Below are positions 10,540-22,179 of a stretch of DNA of 64,000 nt, one piece after another. The DNA is taken from NCBI GenBank assembly GCA_028023455.1, contig JAQFVV010012513.1, positions 2,352,001-2,416,000 of the forward strand, read 5' to 3'. This stretch comes from Epiperipatus broadwayi. Taxonomy: Eukaryota > Onychophora > Udeonychophora > Euonychophora > Peripatidae. A model generated the notes under the pieces. The model saw only the letters and a program-made list of their open reading frames with translations, did no database searches and was not told where the DNA came from. Positions within the stretch are counted from its first letter, which is position 1; each line of letters opens with the position of its first letter. A program made the position numbers and the translations under genes.

Positions 10540-13480
10540 TCGCGCTAAAAAAAGTCATTAACCAATCAACGGAGGTAATTTAGCAGACAAAATATAAGAA
10601 TTAGACGAAGCGGAAAAAAAAGTAATGTGTAAGTGAAGGAGGAAGTAACATATTTTTTTTAGCTGGATAAGACCGTAAGCTAGAAAAGTGATATAATTTT
10701 AAAATTTTGTATTTATTTTAAAAGTTTTCTTTAACATATAATATTTTGACTGCCTTTACATGAAGGGCTAATTTTAAAAGTTTTCTTGCCAGTAATTTTA
10801 ATCAAGTTCAGCCAAAACCTTGCAGTAAAAATGGAAGTACTAAAGGAAAAAATACCTAAAAATATTGCTAAAGGAAAAATATTTGCAAAGTGCCTCGATA
10901 CAGCTTTATTTATGCTCAACCAGAAACTTATTATTGTAACTCAGAGGAATATAATTTGGACGCTATACGAAAACTTAAAAGAGAAGTTACTTGCCGACAG
11001 GAAAATTATGACGCACAAATTTTATAAGGCTACTCTGAAGTTATTTTATTCTTCTCTATGGGAAAATTAAGATGCTGTATATTATAAAGAATTATGTAAA
11101 AGTTATAATGAGAAAAAAATGTTTGTCCTTTTTAAAGGAAATATTACAAAGTATATAGTACCAGAACTTTAAAAGAAAGGAAAAAGTTATAGAATAATAA
11201 TATGAAAGAGTCATTATTTTTTATGAAAAAAGAACAGAAAAACTTTCTCTAAGAGAAATTGGAAAATATAAATCTAATATACTTAATAAAATGGATCCAT
11301 GGAGACAGAAAAAATTTACTGAATATTTAAATAAAAGTACCTAGAAGATGCATCGTAAAAGTCGTGCGGAAAAATATTAGCAGAAAATATTAGAATAAAA
11401 TATTTAGAGGTTTTCTTTACGGGATTAATTGATATGGTTAATAATTGTATTAAATATTATAAAAAACTGAGGATTGTCATCTAGGAATATTTATTAAACA
11501 GAGCAATAATTGTTTTACCTTAAAATAGAACATTAAGTGACTGACGAAGAAATAATAAACATTTTTTTTTTAGCTTTAATATGAACGGTTTTCAAGAAAA
11601 TTCGATAAAGAAGTACAGTAAATATAGTTTAAATATTTTTTACTGATTTATTTTAAAATATAAAATGCTATGTGAGATTAGGGAAAACATATAAACATAA
11701 ATTTAGTAATATTGAGATTTAAATATAATAGCTTGATAAAATTATAGAAATATTGTTTAAAAATAAAGTGTATGTATGTGAGTCTTATATCTACAAGAAT
11801 CAATGGGATGGTGAAGCCTACGGAACGCGATCGAGAAGATAAAGATCGTTTGGTAATTTTGATATTTATTTATAATGCATAATGTATTTTTTTTAGATCA
11901 TCTATTGATTAAGAATGAAGTGTGAAAGTTTAAATTATATGTACACATTTTATACAACATTTTAACATATGATGAGATAGGAGTAATTCGGAATATGCAT
12001 GCAATAATTTATTTAAAGTATATTAATAATATAATTTGACAGAACAATTGTGTGATTCTTTTGAACTTTCATGTGATAAAGTATTCAGATATTTTAAAAT
12101 AGTTTGTATATGATTAAATATACGAGGAAAATAGTAAAAAGATTTTCTTATAGAACAGTGGAATAGTTTTGAAATAAATGAATTTTATTATTGTTAGAAA
12201 TGCAGATATGTATTTGTCGATGTACAGTATAGAAAAATCTTGAGAAATAAGATGGATAGTGACTTGGAAGTACTAGTGGAAAGGAAACCAAGATGATGTT
12301 TTTTTTTAAGGAATAGGAAAAAATAAAGGATTTGGATCATATTTAGTTTTGTGTGATTTCAGTATAGTTAACTAAGCCCTATAACTGAACACATATAGTT
12401 TGGACAGTGTTTTTGCCTATTTTTAAACTTTTGATGTTATAATAAAGCTGAAGAAATAGCTTTAGCATCGTTCCTATAATAGAGGTTGGTAGACAGGTAA
12501 AGATCACTCCTCTATAGTGTCTTTTAATTCACTGTGCCATGATTGTCAAGAGATATGGCGAGTAATATTCTAGTTGTATCTTGATCCTATGCATCTATCT
12601 TCGCTATCCTTAGTTCGTGAATCTGCATCGGTCAGAAAGATATTTTCAAAGAAATAATGAATAAAATAGAACTGAAGATATGTTATCGTTTATGTAAGAA
12701 TAGTTTATTTGCTGGAATGTATAGAATTGTGTAACTTTAAAATTGAAAGTCCAAAATATCATAAAGAGAGAAAGAATCATATAATATATTGTAAAATTAA
12801 TTCAGAAATGAATATAAGATTTTGAAAAGAAATCTAAACCAAGTATTTTAAAAGTGATAATAAAATTTGAATGTTTTAAATAATATTTAGAAAATAAGTA
12901 TTGCATATTTATTAAGAAAATAGTTCAATAATGTATAATAAACATATACTTGTGCATGGTATATTAATAGTTGTAATTATATCATCTGAAGTAAGGCTTG
13001 AATGAGAATATTAGGATTATTAAACATCGGATAATGAACAATAAAAACCTAATACCAAAATGTAGAACAATGTTTTGACTTTGTAAGATTCCATATAACC
13101 AATATAAAACTAAAATTTGTTATTTTGTAGAATTTTACTACGAATGTAAATTTTGTAAAAAAAATATAATTTTAATAATATTAGGGATGCAAAGTGTTTG
13201 TGATAAGCATATAAAAATGCATTTTGTAATAAGCTAACCATAATAATAAATCAAGTAATAATACTGTAATTTTCTTAAGTGTTTAAAAGATAAGATTTAA
13301 CTAGGAAAAATAAATAGTATTTTGGTTTCATTTTATAAACTAATAAACTAAGTTGAGATAGGAGAGTAAGGGATATCCAATGTATATAGTGTAAAAATAT
13401 TGTTAATTTATTTATGTTGTTAATAAACTTTGTTTTAAATTTATTTTAAAGTTTTGTGTCCGCGTTGTTATTTCTCCACA
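10540..13480 (+). other. G-over-C skewed block, possible transcript or decayed unit of unknown origin
   Basis: This block looks different from its neighbours. The plus strand is purine-rich with little C, with many AAGAAAATA/GGAAAAA words. It begins after a slightly GC-richer stretch (AACGGAGGTAATTTAGCAG near 10,570) and ends with AATAAACTTTG (about 13,423) followed by a GT-rich tail (TTTTGTGTCC), which resembles a polyadenylation signal. A 94-codon frame (10,786-11,070) and an overlapping frame rich in charged residues (near 10,890-11,030) both lack any recognisable domain. A charged short frame near 11,805-11,851 is followed by GTAATT, like a splice donor. It could be a long non-coding transcript, exons of an unrecognised gene, or a very old element. 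Confidence 0.25.
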
Positions 13481-13484
13481 TGGA

Positions 13485-14435
13485 TGCATGAAATCACGAT
13501 ACATTTGTAATTGAAACAGACATATAGGTTTTGCACAAAAAGGTAAACATAAAAGTGTTATAATAATTTTGAGAATTTATTGGTATGTTAAAATTAAAAG
13601 ATCATAATTTTATATTATTTATTGGTCATAAGTCGGTTGCCACAATATTACATTAAATTATATGCTAATGTTGCCACATGTATTCTGTTGTCAGATTATT
13701 AAAATACTACCACGTACGTATTTATTTATTTCATTTAGGAAGAAATAAGATTATATTATATTATTATTGTTATTATTATTTTTATTATTGTTAGTTGCTG
13801 TGTAGTAGATTATGACATAAAATTCCCTTTTCATATTTTGCTACCGTAATTTTAAATCAGTTAGAATACAATTTATGAACCTGAGATTTTATTTTGTTTT
13901 ATTTTACTTCATTTTATTTAATTAAGCTGGATTCTTGTAATAAAAAAGATTAAGATATGATTATTATTTTAATCGTAGTGAATAGAGCTTAGAAAGTCGT
14001 AAGAATACTATGAGTTAGTTATTTGGTATAGTAAAAAGGGGGAATAGTGTTCTTATGCCATTGAGGTAGTATCGTGTGGATAATGTCTCAATGTAGTCTA
14101 TCTCGTTCCCCGTATTGTCACTCCATGTCTCATGAAAATATTAAATATTTGTTAATTCATTTTAAAATTGAATCGAATTTGTATTTTAAAAATTAGAGCT
14201 AGTAATCATTTTAATCAATGCTGAATATTTCATTTATTTATTTGTTAACTGAGCTAGAACCCGGAATATTCGTAATAAACAATATATTTTGGGGTGAGGA
14301 TGCGCGGGGGAGGTTAGAATATATATATATATATGATGTCAAAGATGGTTCTAGTCTTGTACACTTTTATATCTATAAAAAGCTTTCTGGATTTAAATCC
14401 TTAAAAGGACTTGGGTTTGAAGTGAAAGAGGACTT
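13485..14435. other. AT-rich DNA without recognised gene
   Basis: There are short (TTA)n patches near 13,755 and a 77-codon chance frame at 14,218-14,451. No family is recognised. Confidence 0.35.
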
Positions 14436-14439
14436 CCTT

Positions 14440-14585
14440 TTACTTCAATAAACCCTATCAAAAGAGCTATTATAGGTTAGTAATAAAAACTTGTTTAGCC
14501 TCAGGATGATTTCAATTAGTAATTGATATATTCTTGGCAACACCAAAAGCTAAAGTTATCTTGGTTTACATGAATATAATGACTT
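14440..14585 (+). repeat. dispersed repeat, second copy inverted at 59.80-59.92 kb
   Basis: AAAGAGCTATTATAGGTTA, then TTGTTTAGCCT, then CAATTAGTAATTGAT occur here in order. They recur, reverse-complemented, at 59,825-59,905. The two copies diverge by scattered substitutions, so the insertion is old. No coding or terminal structure is evident. Confidence 0.65.
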
Positions 14586-15249
14586 TATTTTCATTCTTTA
14601 TCAAATTAAAAATCCATAAAAAAATATAATTATATATATATGATTAAATTGCATTTTGAGCAAAGTTTTTTTTTTTTGTAGCTATGACATTTGTTATTCT
14701 ATAATGTGAGTTTAATTCCTAAGCCGAAGCCAATGATAAGACTACTAGAATTCAGCAATTATCTAGATCTATAAAAATATAAAATAGTTAATAAGTGAGA
14801 CTTGGATTAATGGAAGATACCATGAGATCACATATTCCTTAAATATCTTTATAGATTTTCATAAATGCTATTTAATTATAATATGACAATACATGAATGT
14901 AATGATACTGCTGAAGTAAAGAGACCATTAGCAACCATAAAACAGCAAAGAGTATATAGAATTTGATACATTAATGTGTGTTTAGTTTAGTAAAAAGTCA
15001 AAATTAAATCATGTAGATAACATTAATTATGGTTTGATAATGATAGTATTATTTAAGAAAACAGAAAAAGGACTCTTTAAAATTCTTACTAAAACCTATC
15101 ACCATGTCATGTTCAAGATGTATGTGTTCAATTATTATTCATCTATCAAAACACTGTTATTAAAAAGAAATAAAGATCAATATTAAAATATTTTAAATTA
15201 TTTATTATATATTCATTTTGAAAATAGATAAATCAACAATTACATATTA

Positions 15250-15415
15250 GACTTGCTGCTGTGACATCAGAATGCCATACCTTTCTTGAGTGTGTGTGTG
15301 TGGGGGGGTGTTGTGATGGCAGATTGCCATAATTGTGACTTTTTAATATGGCATTTTGACATTATAAACACCCCTCTTCCCATTTTAGAAAGATATGGCA
15401 TTGGATCAGGTAACA
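15250..15415. mobile_element. small foldback/MITE-like element
   Basis: Ends are imperfect inverted repeats: CATCAGAATGCCATACCTTTCT on the left, and AGAAAGATATGGCATTGGAT on the right. The middle is G-rich (GTGTGTG then GGGGGGG), followed by GATGGCAGATTGCCATAATT and TGACTTTTTAATAT. A second copy lies at 53.29-53.44 kb in the same orientation. It has no coding capacity. Confidence 0.6.
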
Positions 15416-15419
15416 AGTA

Positions 15420-16325
15420 TAATACATAAATACAGATAAATCTTATATATCAGATTAAATTATTGTTATAATAATAGAAGTATATAGAAAATGAAATCAT
15501 GTTTCATTTTCTGTCACACCTAATGTTGATAGATTGATAAATAATTAAAAAAGATATAATACATTGAAAAGAAAAAAGTAATATTGTAGAAATTTCATAC
15601 AAATGCAAGGCTTTTACACATAGATAAACTGATCTGTAGGACCGAGAAAGGATTAAATGTTCACCAACTTTTATAAACAAAAATAAATAAATAAATATAA
15701 TATTGATTTAATAATAGCATCTGTTTCCTTTGATCATGAAATAAAACATGTGACTATTTTCAATTTCAATCTAAAAAATACTACAACTTTTTATGAAGAA
15801 ATAGATAATGTTGATACAAGAAATAATAAATCTCTAATTAGTAGACAAAAAAGTTCAAGAATCATAGAATATAACACGATGATATTACTTCCTCCAGCTA
15901 CAAAAGATTTCAGATTGAATATGATTATGACAATAACTGAAAATACTTCATTTTATAATAATTATTTGTAAAATGTTATTGTCACCCTTAATAATTTGTT
16001 TTATTGTTATTACAATAATTAATCTGTAATTAATATTTTATTTTGATTTATAGACAATTGTAAAAACTTGGTAGCACATAACTATCTCACAAAAAGAATA
16101 GTTCAACGTAATTATGGGAAATTTCTGTTAAAAATAATTTTGTTTCATGTCATTATTATTTACAAATTCGTATGTTATGCTCTATCTAATTCAGCCTTGT
16201 TTATTAATATATTATTTTTTAAATGTGTATATAAAAGATGTCTGCATATTTCTTTCATTGTGACATTAAAAGATTAGACTTGACTACTATATATGTATAA
16301 TGCGAGCATGTATCTTTCCATACAA
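15420..16325. other. AT-rich DNA without recognised gene
   Basis: Two short open frames (15,750-15,971 and 16,068-16,277) show no domain and no similarity I recognise. Confidence 0.35.
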
Positions 16326-16332
16326 ATAAAGA

Positions 16333-16745
16333 TACTTTGGGTTTAGCACTGCTATGACGTAATCGTCTGGTCATAATTATTCTAACACTTTAGGTGTGTT
16401 ATTTATTTAAAAGTTAACAAACTTTATATTTAAAAAATGAGTTTTTGAATTCAATTAATTTTTAAAGAAATATATTTAGAGAATTTGAATTCAAGTTTAT
16501 GTTTAAAAAATATTATGAATACAGATATAAATAAAAGATTTTTTGGATAAAAAATTAGTAAAAAAAAATAATTTTCACTGTTCAGTTTATTTAATTCAAA
16601 TCTTCAATTTATATTATATTCATAACATTTTTTTTTAATATAACATTTGCTAAACCTAAAGTGATATCTCACAAGCAATGAAAATATATTCCTAAAGTTA
16701 GATAATTATGGCCGGATGATTACATCGCAGGAGTGCGTCAAAGTT
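16333..16745. mobile_element. MITE-like element with about 45-bp terminal inverted repeats
   Basis: The left end starts ACTTTGGGTTTAGCACT and continues ATGACGTAATCGTCTGGTCA; the right end reads in reverse complement as ACTTTGACGCACTCCTGCGA and TGTAATCATCCGGCCATAAT. The arms match over about 45 bp with scattered mismatches. The interior is AT-rich with small palindromes (GAATTTGAATTC) and no open frame, so this is a non-autonomous DNA transposon of undetermined superfamily. I could not fix the target-site duplication. Confidence 0.6.
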
Positions 16746-16749
16746 TCCA

Positions 16750-17675
16750 AATAAAATAATGAAGTCTATTTAAAAAAGTAAAAGTTTATAAATATATATA
16801 AATTTATAGTTTTAAATGTGTCAACAACCATTGTTATTTCTAAGTTTGAATATATTTTGTCATGCAGATCATACTAATGACCTGCTTGAGTTTGAAATAG
16901 AGCATATTGATGACAAGACTGTAGATAAACAGCAACAGTTGAATATCAATATATCATTGCTATAATTAATCTTCCATTATCCTATTGAATAAATGTATTC
17001 GTAAAGATCAATGGATATCATAATTACTTGCTAATTATAAATATGTATCGTACTGTGTATATGTAAATTATATTAATTTTGACTCATGTTCTTTATAGAA
17101 ATTTTCACAATCTTTCAAGTAGTAATATTTAATTAAAAAAAACAGTCATCTTTTTCTGGACATGTTTCTGTTGGTAACTGATGACACCAGAAAAGTTAGA
17201 CCTCACCAAACATAACATATAAATTCTTTTTCAACTCAAAAGCAATACCCAATGTGATATTAGAATTTGAACTTATATCTGATCATTTTAATTAGTGCCA
17301 AAGATGTTTGTCCTGGAAGACATTCATTGTATTCATCAAACATTGCTGGTTGTGTATGATACCTTCGATAGAGTGTGAGATTAATGAATATCATTAATAA
17401 TATTAAGTTTTTACATAGAATTTATATAAGGCACTCATCGAATGATATTGCATAGTAGTATTTTTTTTTATCCTTGAAGAAAAAGTGTAAAATATAAACT
17501 ATACATACTTAGGGTGACATATGTCTTGGTTTTCACGAATTTGTCTTCAGTTTATCTATTCTGATATATTCTTTAAGGACAGTTAATTTGCAGATTTTGT
17601 TAACCACTTATCTTTATTTTTAATTTATTTTTTATATTTATTTTAAATTATTATTTATTTATTTAATATTTTACA
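16750..17675. other. AT-rich DNA without recognised gene
   Basis: I recognise nothing here. Confidence 0.35.
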
Positions 17676-17680
17676 ACTTA

Positions 17681-17802
17681 ATCCTTTATTTGTACATATA
17701 TACCCACACCTAGTTTTGACTGACCTGCAGTCTTCTTCAGAGCTATGATGTAATGAACAAAATAAAATAAGATGTATGTATATATGTACAAATAAAGGGT
17801 TT
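17681..17802 (-). mobile_element. foldback repeat with minimal hammerhead-like motif
   Basis: CCTTTATTTGTACATATATA (17,684-17,703) is the inverted repeat of TATATATGTACAAATAAAGG near 17,779-17,798. Between the arms the minus strand holds CTCTGAAGAAGACTG, CAGGT, CAGTCAAAAC. CTGAAGA fits the hammerhead core CUGANGA, and GACTG/CAGTC forms a perfect 5-bp stem II. The following box is AAAA instead of GAAA. Compact motifs of this kind are known from Penelope-associated hammerheads. A related foldback is at 57.32-57.44 kb. Confidence 0.5.
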
Positions 17803-17804
17803 TT

Positions 17805-19075
17805 CTAAAAAGTGTTTGAAGTGGTTTGGATAAATTGTATTTATATAAGATATTATAACAAAATAAAAAAAAAGTGTGATTTTGGTAATATTTAATATTT
17901 TATAATTAATTTTTTGAATAGTTAATCAGTAATTTTCCCCAAACGGAAGTTGCTTCCTATTATTTTTGCCCGTTAGTAATAAGTGATTTCAATTTGTATT
18001 TTTGTTTTGATAGATACTATAAGTATACAAGTAATTGTCTTTTGCTTTTATTTATATTACAAAATCAATATGCATTTATTTCGTACTGAAGTATACAGTA
18101 GCATGCCATGAAGTTTTTTTTAATCGTATGACCCGGTTAGGCCCTGTGGAAATATGAACATCATAAACAGACTAAACGTACTATATTTGTTTATTTACAA
18201 TTTAGAATCAATCGGTATATGTTAAAGTTTTAAAGAATTAGCATAACTGCTAATTTTCATATTTAACTGTCATGGCGTATCATAGTTCATTTATAAAATG
18301 AGATGATTTTAATTCCTGTAAAATTTGAAATGTTTATAATTGTTGCTGTCTTATTCTACAATAAGTGTTTAATATTACAAACTGATTTATTCATAATAAA
18401 TAGCATGTGATGATTAATATTTTCACGTTTTAAAAGTAAAATATATCGCGCACGGAAGCCAGTTAAAAATGTACTGACAGACATGTTTATTTGGATGACA
18501 GGTGTTTTGAACCTTAGCATATTTGATGAAACTATGATATATATATATCACACCTTTATAGTATGCATCTGTGTGAATGGCTGTAGAAAAAGGTGCTTAT
18601 AGATAAAATATATTTTTACTAATTTAGCAAGATTTCTTTTTTACCTATCACAAGGCGTGATCATGGCTAAAGTATTTTATTGCCAGCAAAAAAAAAAAAA
18701 AAAAAAAATGGTAGGGTTAAAATTAGGTATAAAAAGAAACGTCTGTTTGTTAGCGAAGATGAAAAAGAGTTACAGTTTATTTTTCAAAATTCATCAAAGA
18801 CTTGCATTATAAATAACTTAATTAGTATTTTTTTTTTTTGACTTTAAAGTAAATTTAATTTTTTTTCTCCATATTGTATCTGCCAAAACACTAGCGTTAA
18901 AAAATTCATTAGTTAAGGTGTCTAAAATTATTTTTTTTTTTTTAGGTTTTAAGTTTGCTTTTAATAAAGGTTTATTAAATTAAAGATTAATCTTGTTCAC
19001 AGTAATAAACATGTTATTTTTATTTAAAAATTAATATTACTGTTTGTCTTTCTAATAAATAGTTTTACAAATATT
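17805..19075. other. AT-rich DNA; includes an A-run that may be a retroposon tail
   Basis: The only point of note is a run of about 21 A at 18,688-18,708 after TTTTATTGCCAGC, which may be the tail of a retroposed sequence. I could not define the element. Confidence 0.3.
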
Positions 19076-19082
19076 ACAACTA

Positions 19083-19160
19083 CAGAGTGATAAATTCTGG
19101 ATCTCAAAGTCCAGGGATCGCGGCTCTGCACCCTAGAAAGGTGAACGAATTTTTTTAAGA
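19083..19160 (+). repeat. tRNA-like SINE head relic
   Basis: AGTGATAAATTCTGGATC (box A-like), a stem CTGGA...TCCAG around an 8-nt loop, then GGATCGCGGCTCTGCACCC (box B-like, decayed) resemble the head of tRNA-derived SINEs with the pattern 'AGTGG..., TCTCAAA.TCCAG, GATCGCGGGTTC'. The body is followed by a T-run and AAGATC. It is too degenerate to be a functional tRNA. Confidence 0.4.
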
Positions 19161-19837
19161 TCCTTGGGGAAATTAACCATTAGATTTTTATTATTATTAG
19201 AAATAAAACAACTGTTAAAAATTACTGTCTATAAATAATATTCTTTTGCAAAGATATGGTAAATGTTTTTAACGTTTATGATGTTAGGTTCAAAACCACG
19301 TAGAACTTAAAAGTTTTCATTTGCCAAATAATTATAACCACTGATTAATTTAAGTTATGAGATCCGACATGTAGCTTTGTAGCTATCAATTTAATATTGA
19401 TGCAATAGCTTTTAAATTGGCTCTAAAGAACAAAAGCCTTTGCAACTGTGCAATAGTGAAAGAAAAGGTCATACCAAATGGTATTTCCAATTGCTAGATG
19501 ATGAGAATTTGAGAAATAATTCCTTTTGATTTACTCACTAGAATTAAATAACTAAACACCTATTTACCAATCAATATTGGGTAGTTACTGGGCTGACCTT
19601 GGTATTTGAAAAAAAAAACATATCCTAAACTTACTGGGGAAAAAATCAAATTTATTCATCCTCAATTCAAATTCATTCATCTATTTACTCCCAACAGAAG
19701 AGTCAGGTTCATAATAACTTCTCCCTGTTACAATTATTATTGTCAAGACCCTAACTTTAAAATACAAACATAGTTGTAGTATTAGTCAAACTCTCACCAT
19801 TTATAATATGAAAATATACAAATACACACATGCATAC

Positions 19838-20078
19838 ATGATCATCATCATCACCATGTTCAACCACCATCTGTCTACTGCAGTATGAAGGACTTTCCAA
19901 GTGTAATACATCTTCTAGGATCTTTAGCTTTTCTTTTTCACATCACACCAGAAACTTTCATTTTATCCATTCATTACACATATGGTTACCTTCCACATCT
20001 TTTACAATTGTTTGAAATCTAGTTTAAGGTTTTAACTATCCATCTATTATCATATCTTCTAAAAATATGTCTATCTCA

Positions 20079-20080
<2 letters not shown>
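19838..20080 (-). mobile_element. RTE-like LINE, 3' end fragment
   Basis: On the minus strand this matches the last 240 bp of the RTE copy at 60.2-61.9 kb: AGAAGATATGATAATAGATGG, a decayed 'CKRCRKRPHVRWMDE' region, GCTAAAGATC, ACACTTGGAAAG, then the 3' terminal (GAT)n tail at 19,838-19,850 (plus strand ATCATCATCATC). The 5' truncation abuts a long (TA)n tract. This is a dead-on-arrival retrocopy. Confidence 0.75.

Positions 20081-20081
<1 letters not shown>

Positions 20082-20126
<45 letters not shown>
20082..20126. repeat. (TA)n microsatellite
   Basis: About 22 TA repeats lie directly at the truncated end of the RTE fragment. Confidence 0.9.
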
Positions 20127-20129
<3 letters not shown>

Positions 20130-20130
<1 letters not shown>

Positions 20131-21385
20131 ACCTACACTTCCAACACTGCTCATGTACATTACATGAACGAAATGCCCAGGCACCAGCTCTATTAATGAA
20201 TAGAACAATATACTAACATATCTTATACAAATTATTACTGAGACTCTTCACCTAAGTCTACATTCAGCTCAGCTCAGTGAGAGGCTATAGGAAGTTCATA
20301 AGATATATATGATTATAAATAAATGAAAGAAGAAATATGATAAAATATTAAATATAATGTAAATCATTTTTGTTAATTAATTGCATGATAAAGATTCAAA
20401 ATGTTTATTTGTACAATCTATTAAAATATTCTTTCAACTTAATTTTTTCCTTCATCCAAGTATAATATATATCAGCTTTGCTATAATTATATTACTAAAC
20501 AGTTCTATGACTTGGTATATCATAATCTAAACATCTACCTTAATGTCAGTCAAGGAATAAACAATAAGATCTCAGGGAATTTCAAAAACACAGTTGAATT
20601 AAATAAAATACATTGTCCCATAATTTATAATTCTAACTTATAATAAAATGTAATGAAATAAATTGACCAAATACTTTACTGTGTTTAACAATTAGATAAT
20701 GACAGAAATAGAGTATTTTAATCTCAGATCATCATCTAACAAATATACTAACCTGGCAACCTTCCTTATACATTTATCAAGTGGCAAATGTTCCTTATAA
20801 TGTTTGGATTAAGAAAAACAATATTGTCAGACACCAGCAAATTTGATATTATAACTATAAAATAATATATCTATTTTATAATAGATTTATGAAATGTGGA
20901 GATGTGAAAATTGAAACACGAATGTATACAAGAATAACTTAAGTCACAGTTCTTTAATAAATAAACAAATCATTTATTATATTGAAAATTTAATTTAAAT
21001 AATTATTTACAATAAGACTGCTTGTTTTAATGATCTAAAATTCTCAAACAAACCTTGAACATCAGTTTGGGATTATCCCTATTATATTACATTATTTTTA
21101 CCCTTTTGAAATCAGAAATTAACAACAAAACTTGAATCTTCTAACTTTGCATATCTGCTTTGCTTAAGCGTTTCATTTACATATCATTAACTACATAATA
21201 CACTATATTATTGGCACAAGAAATAATTATGAGTGGATTTTCTATTGATTAATAAAATAAATCAAACTAAAATATTTGGCCATCAACAAAGCAACTTTTT
21301 CTAACTAATGAAACAATCATTTTTAAAGAGATATACCTTTTCACGCATAACAATGAAATCATATTCATTCTGATGGTTTGATAAT
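20130..21385. other. AT-rich DNA without recognised gene
   Basis: A slightly GC-richer patch at 20,130-20,300 (CACCTAAGTCTACATTCAGC) is unassigned. The rest is featureless. Confidence 0.35.
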
Positions 21386-21402
21386 TTATAATTCTGTATT
21401 AA

Positions 21403-22162
21403 GTAATAATTTACTAAGGCTGTAACCTTAGAAATAAGCGTCTGAAAAATACGAAGGTAGGGACCTCTATAGGTCTTAAAACACAAGCTTACGCTATGAA
21501 GAAAAGAGAGAATCTTCTTTACTTCAACCTACTTTTATATATAAATAGGTGAAGCTGAAGTGTTTTGATCTAAGAGTGTGAAGCTATTCAATACTTCACT
21601 AATTAAGTCCACAATTCTTAGAATACATTAATACTCACGAAATCTTACAATTTACTACGAGTCAATGAAAAGATCTTATAGTAAAAAATCTGTTACGATA
21701 ATTTAAATTTATAAATTTTTTTATTAAACGCCCATTATTATATTAAGTAATAATTTACTAAGGCTGTAAACTTAGAAATAAGCGTCTGAAAAATACGAAG
21801 GTAGGGACCTCTATAAGTCTTAAAACACAAGCTTACACTATGAAGAAAAGAGAGAATCTTCTTTACTTCAACCTACTTTTATATATAAATAGGTGAAGCT
21901 GAAGTGTTTTGATCTTAATTAGTGAAGTATTGAATAGCTTCACATTCTTAGATCAAAACACTTCAGCTTCACCTATTTATATATAAAAGTAGGTTGAAGT
22001 AAAGAAGATTCTCTCTTTTCTTCATAGCGTAAGCTTGTGTTTTAAGACCTATAGAGGTCCCTACTTTCGTATTTTTCAGACGCTTATTTCTAAGGTTACA
22101 GCCTTAGTAAATTATTACTTAATATAATAATGGGCGTTTAATAAAAAAAATTTATAATTACA
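21403..22162. mobile_element. T345 insertion: 1.5 direct units plus inverted partial unit, with 13-bp target-site duplication
   Basis: Unit 1 runs 21,403-21,744. A partial unit 2 (21,745-21,915) follows at a spacing of 344 bp, and 21,916-22,162 is an inverted copy. The inverted arms (21,745-21,915 and 21,952-22,125) are nearly identical, with a 35-nt spacer. The whole is flanked by AATTCTGTATTAA at 21,390-21,402 and 22,163-22,175, a perfect 13-bp duplication. The right end is the reverse complement of GTAATTATAAATTT, exactly the start of the 5.4-kb copy, so the family has a fixed terminus. Long target duplication plus an inverted segment are marks of LINE-type target-primed insertion with twin priming. 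It encodes nothing. This is a young copy. Confidence 0.85.
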
Positions 22163-22179
22163 AATTCTGTATTAAATAA

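Noticed and set aside
10786-11070. 94-codon frame as a small protein gene
   Set aside because: No domain, no clear start context, overlapped by other open frames in an A-rich strand; kept only as part of the 10.5-13.5 kb block.
21403-22162. CRISPR-like or bacterial repeat array
   Set aside because: Units are long, abut directly without spacers, and the surrounding DNA is plainly eukaryotic.
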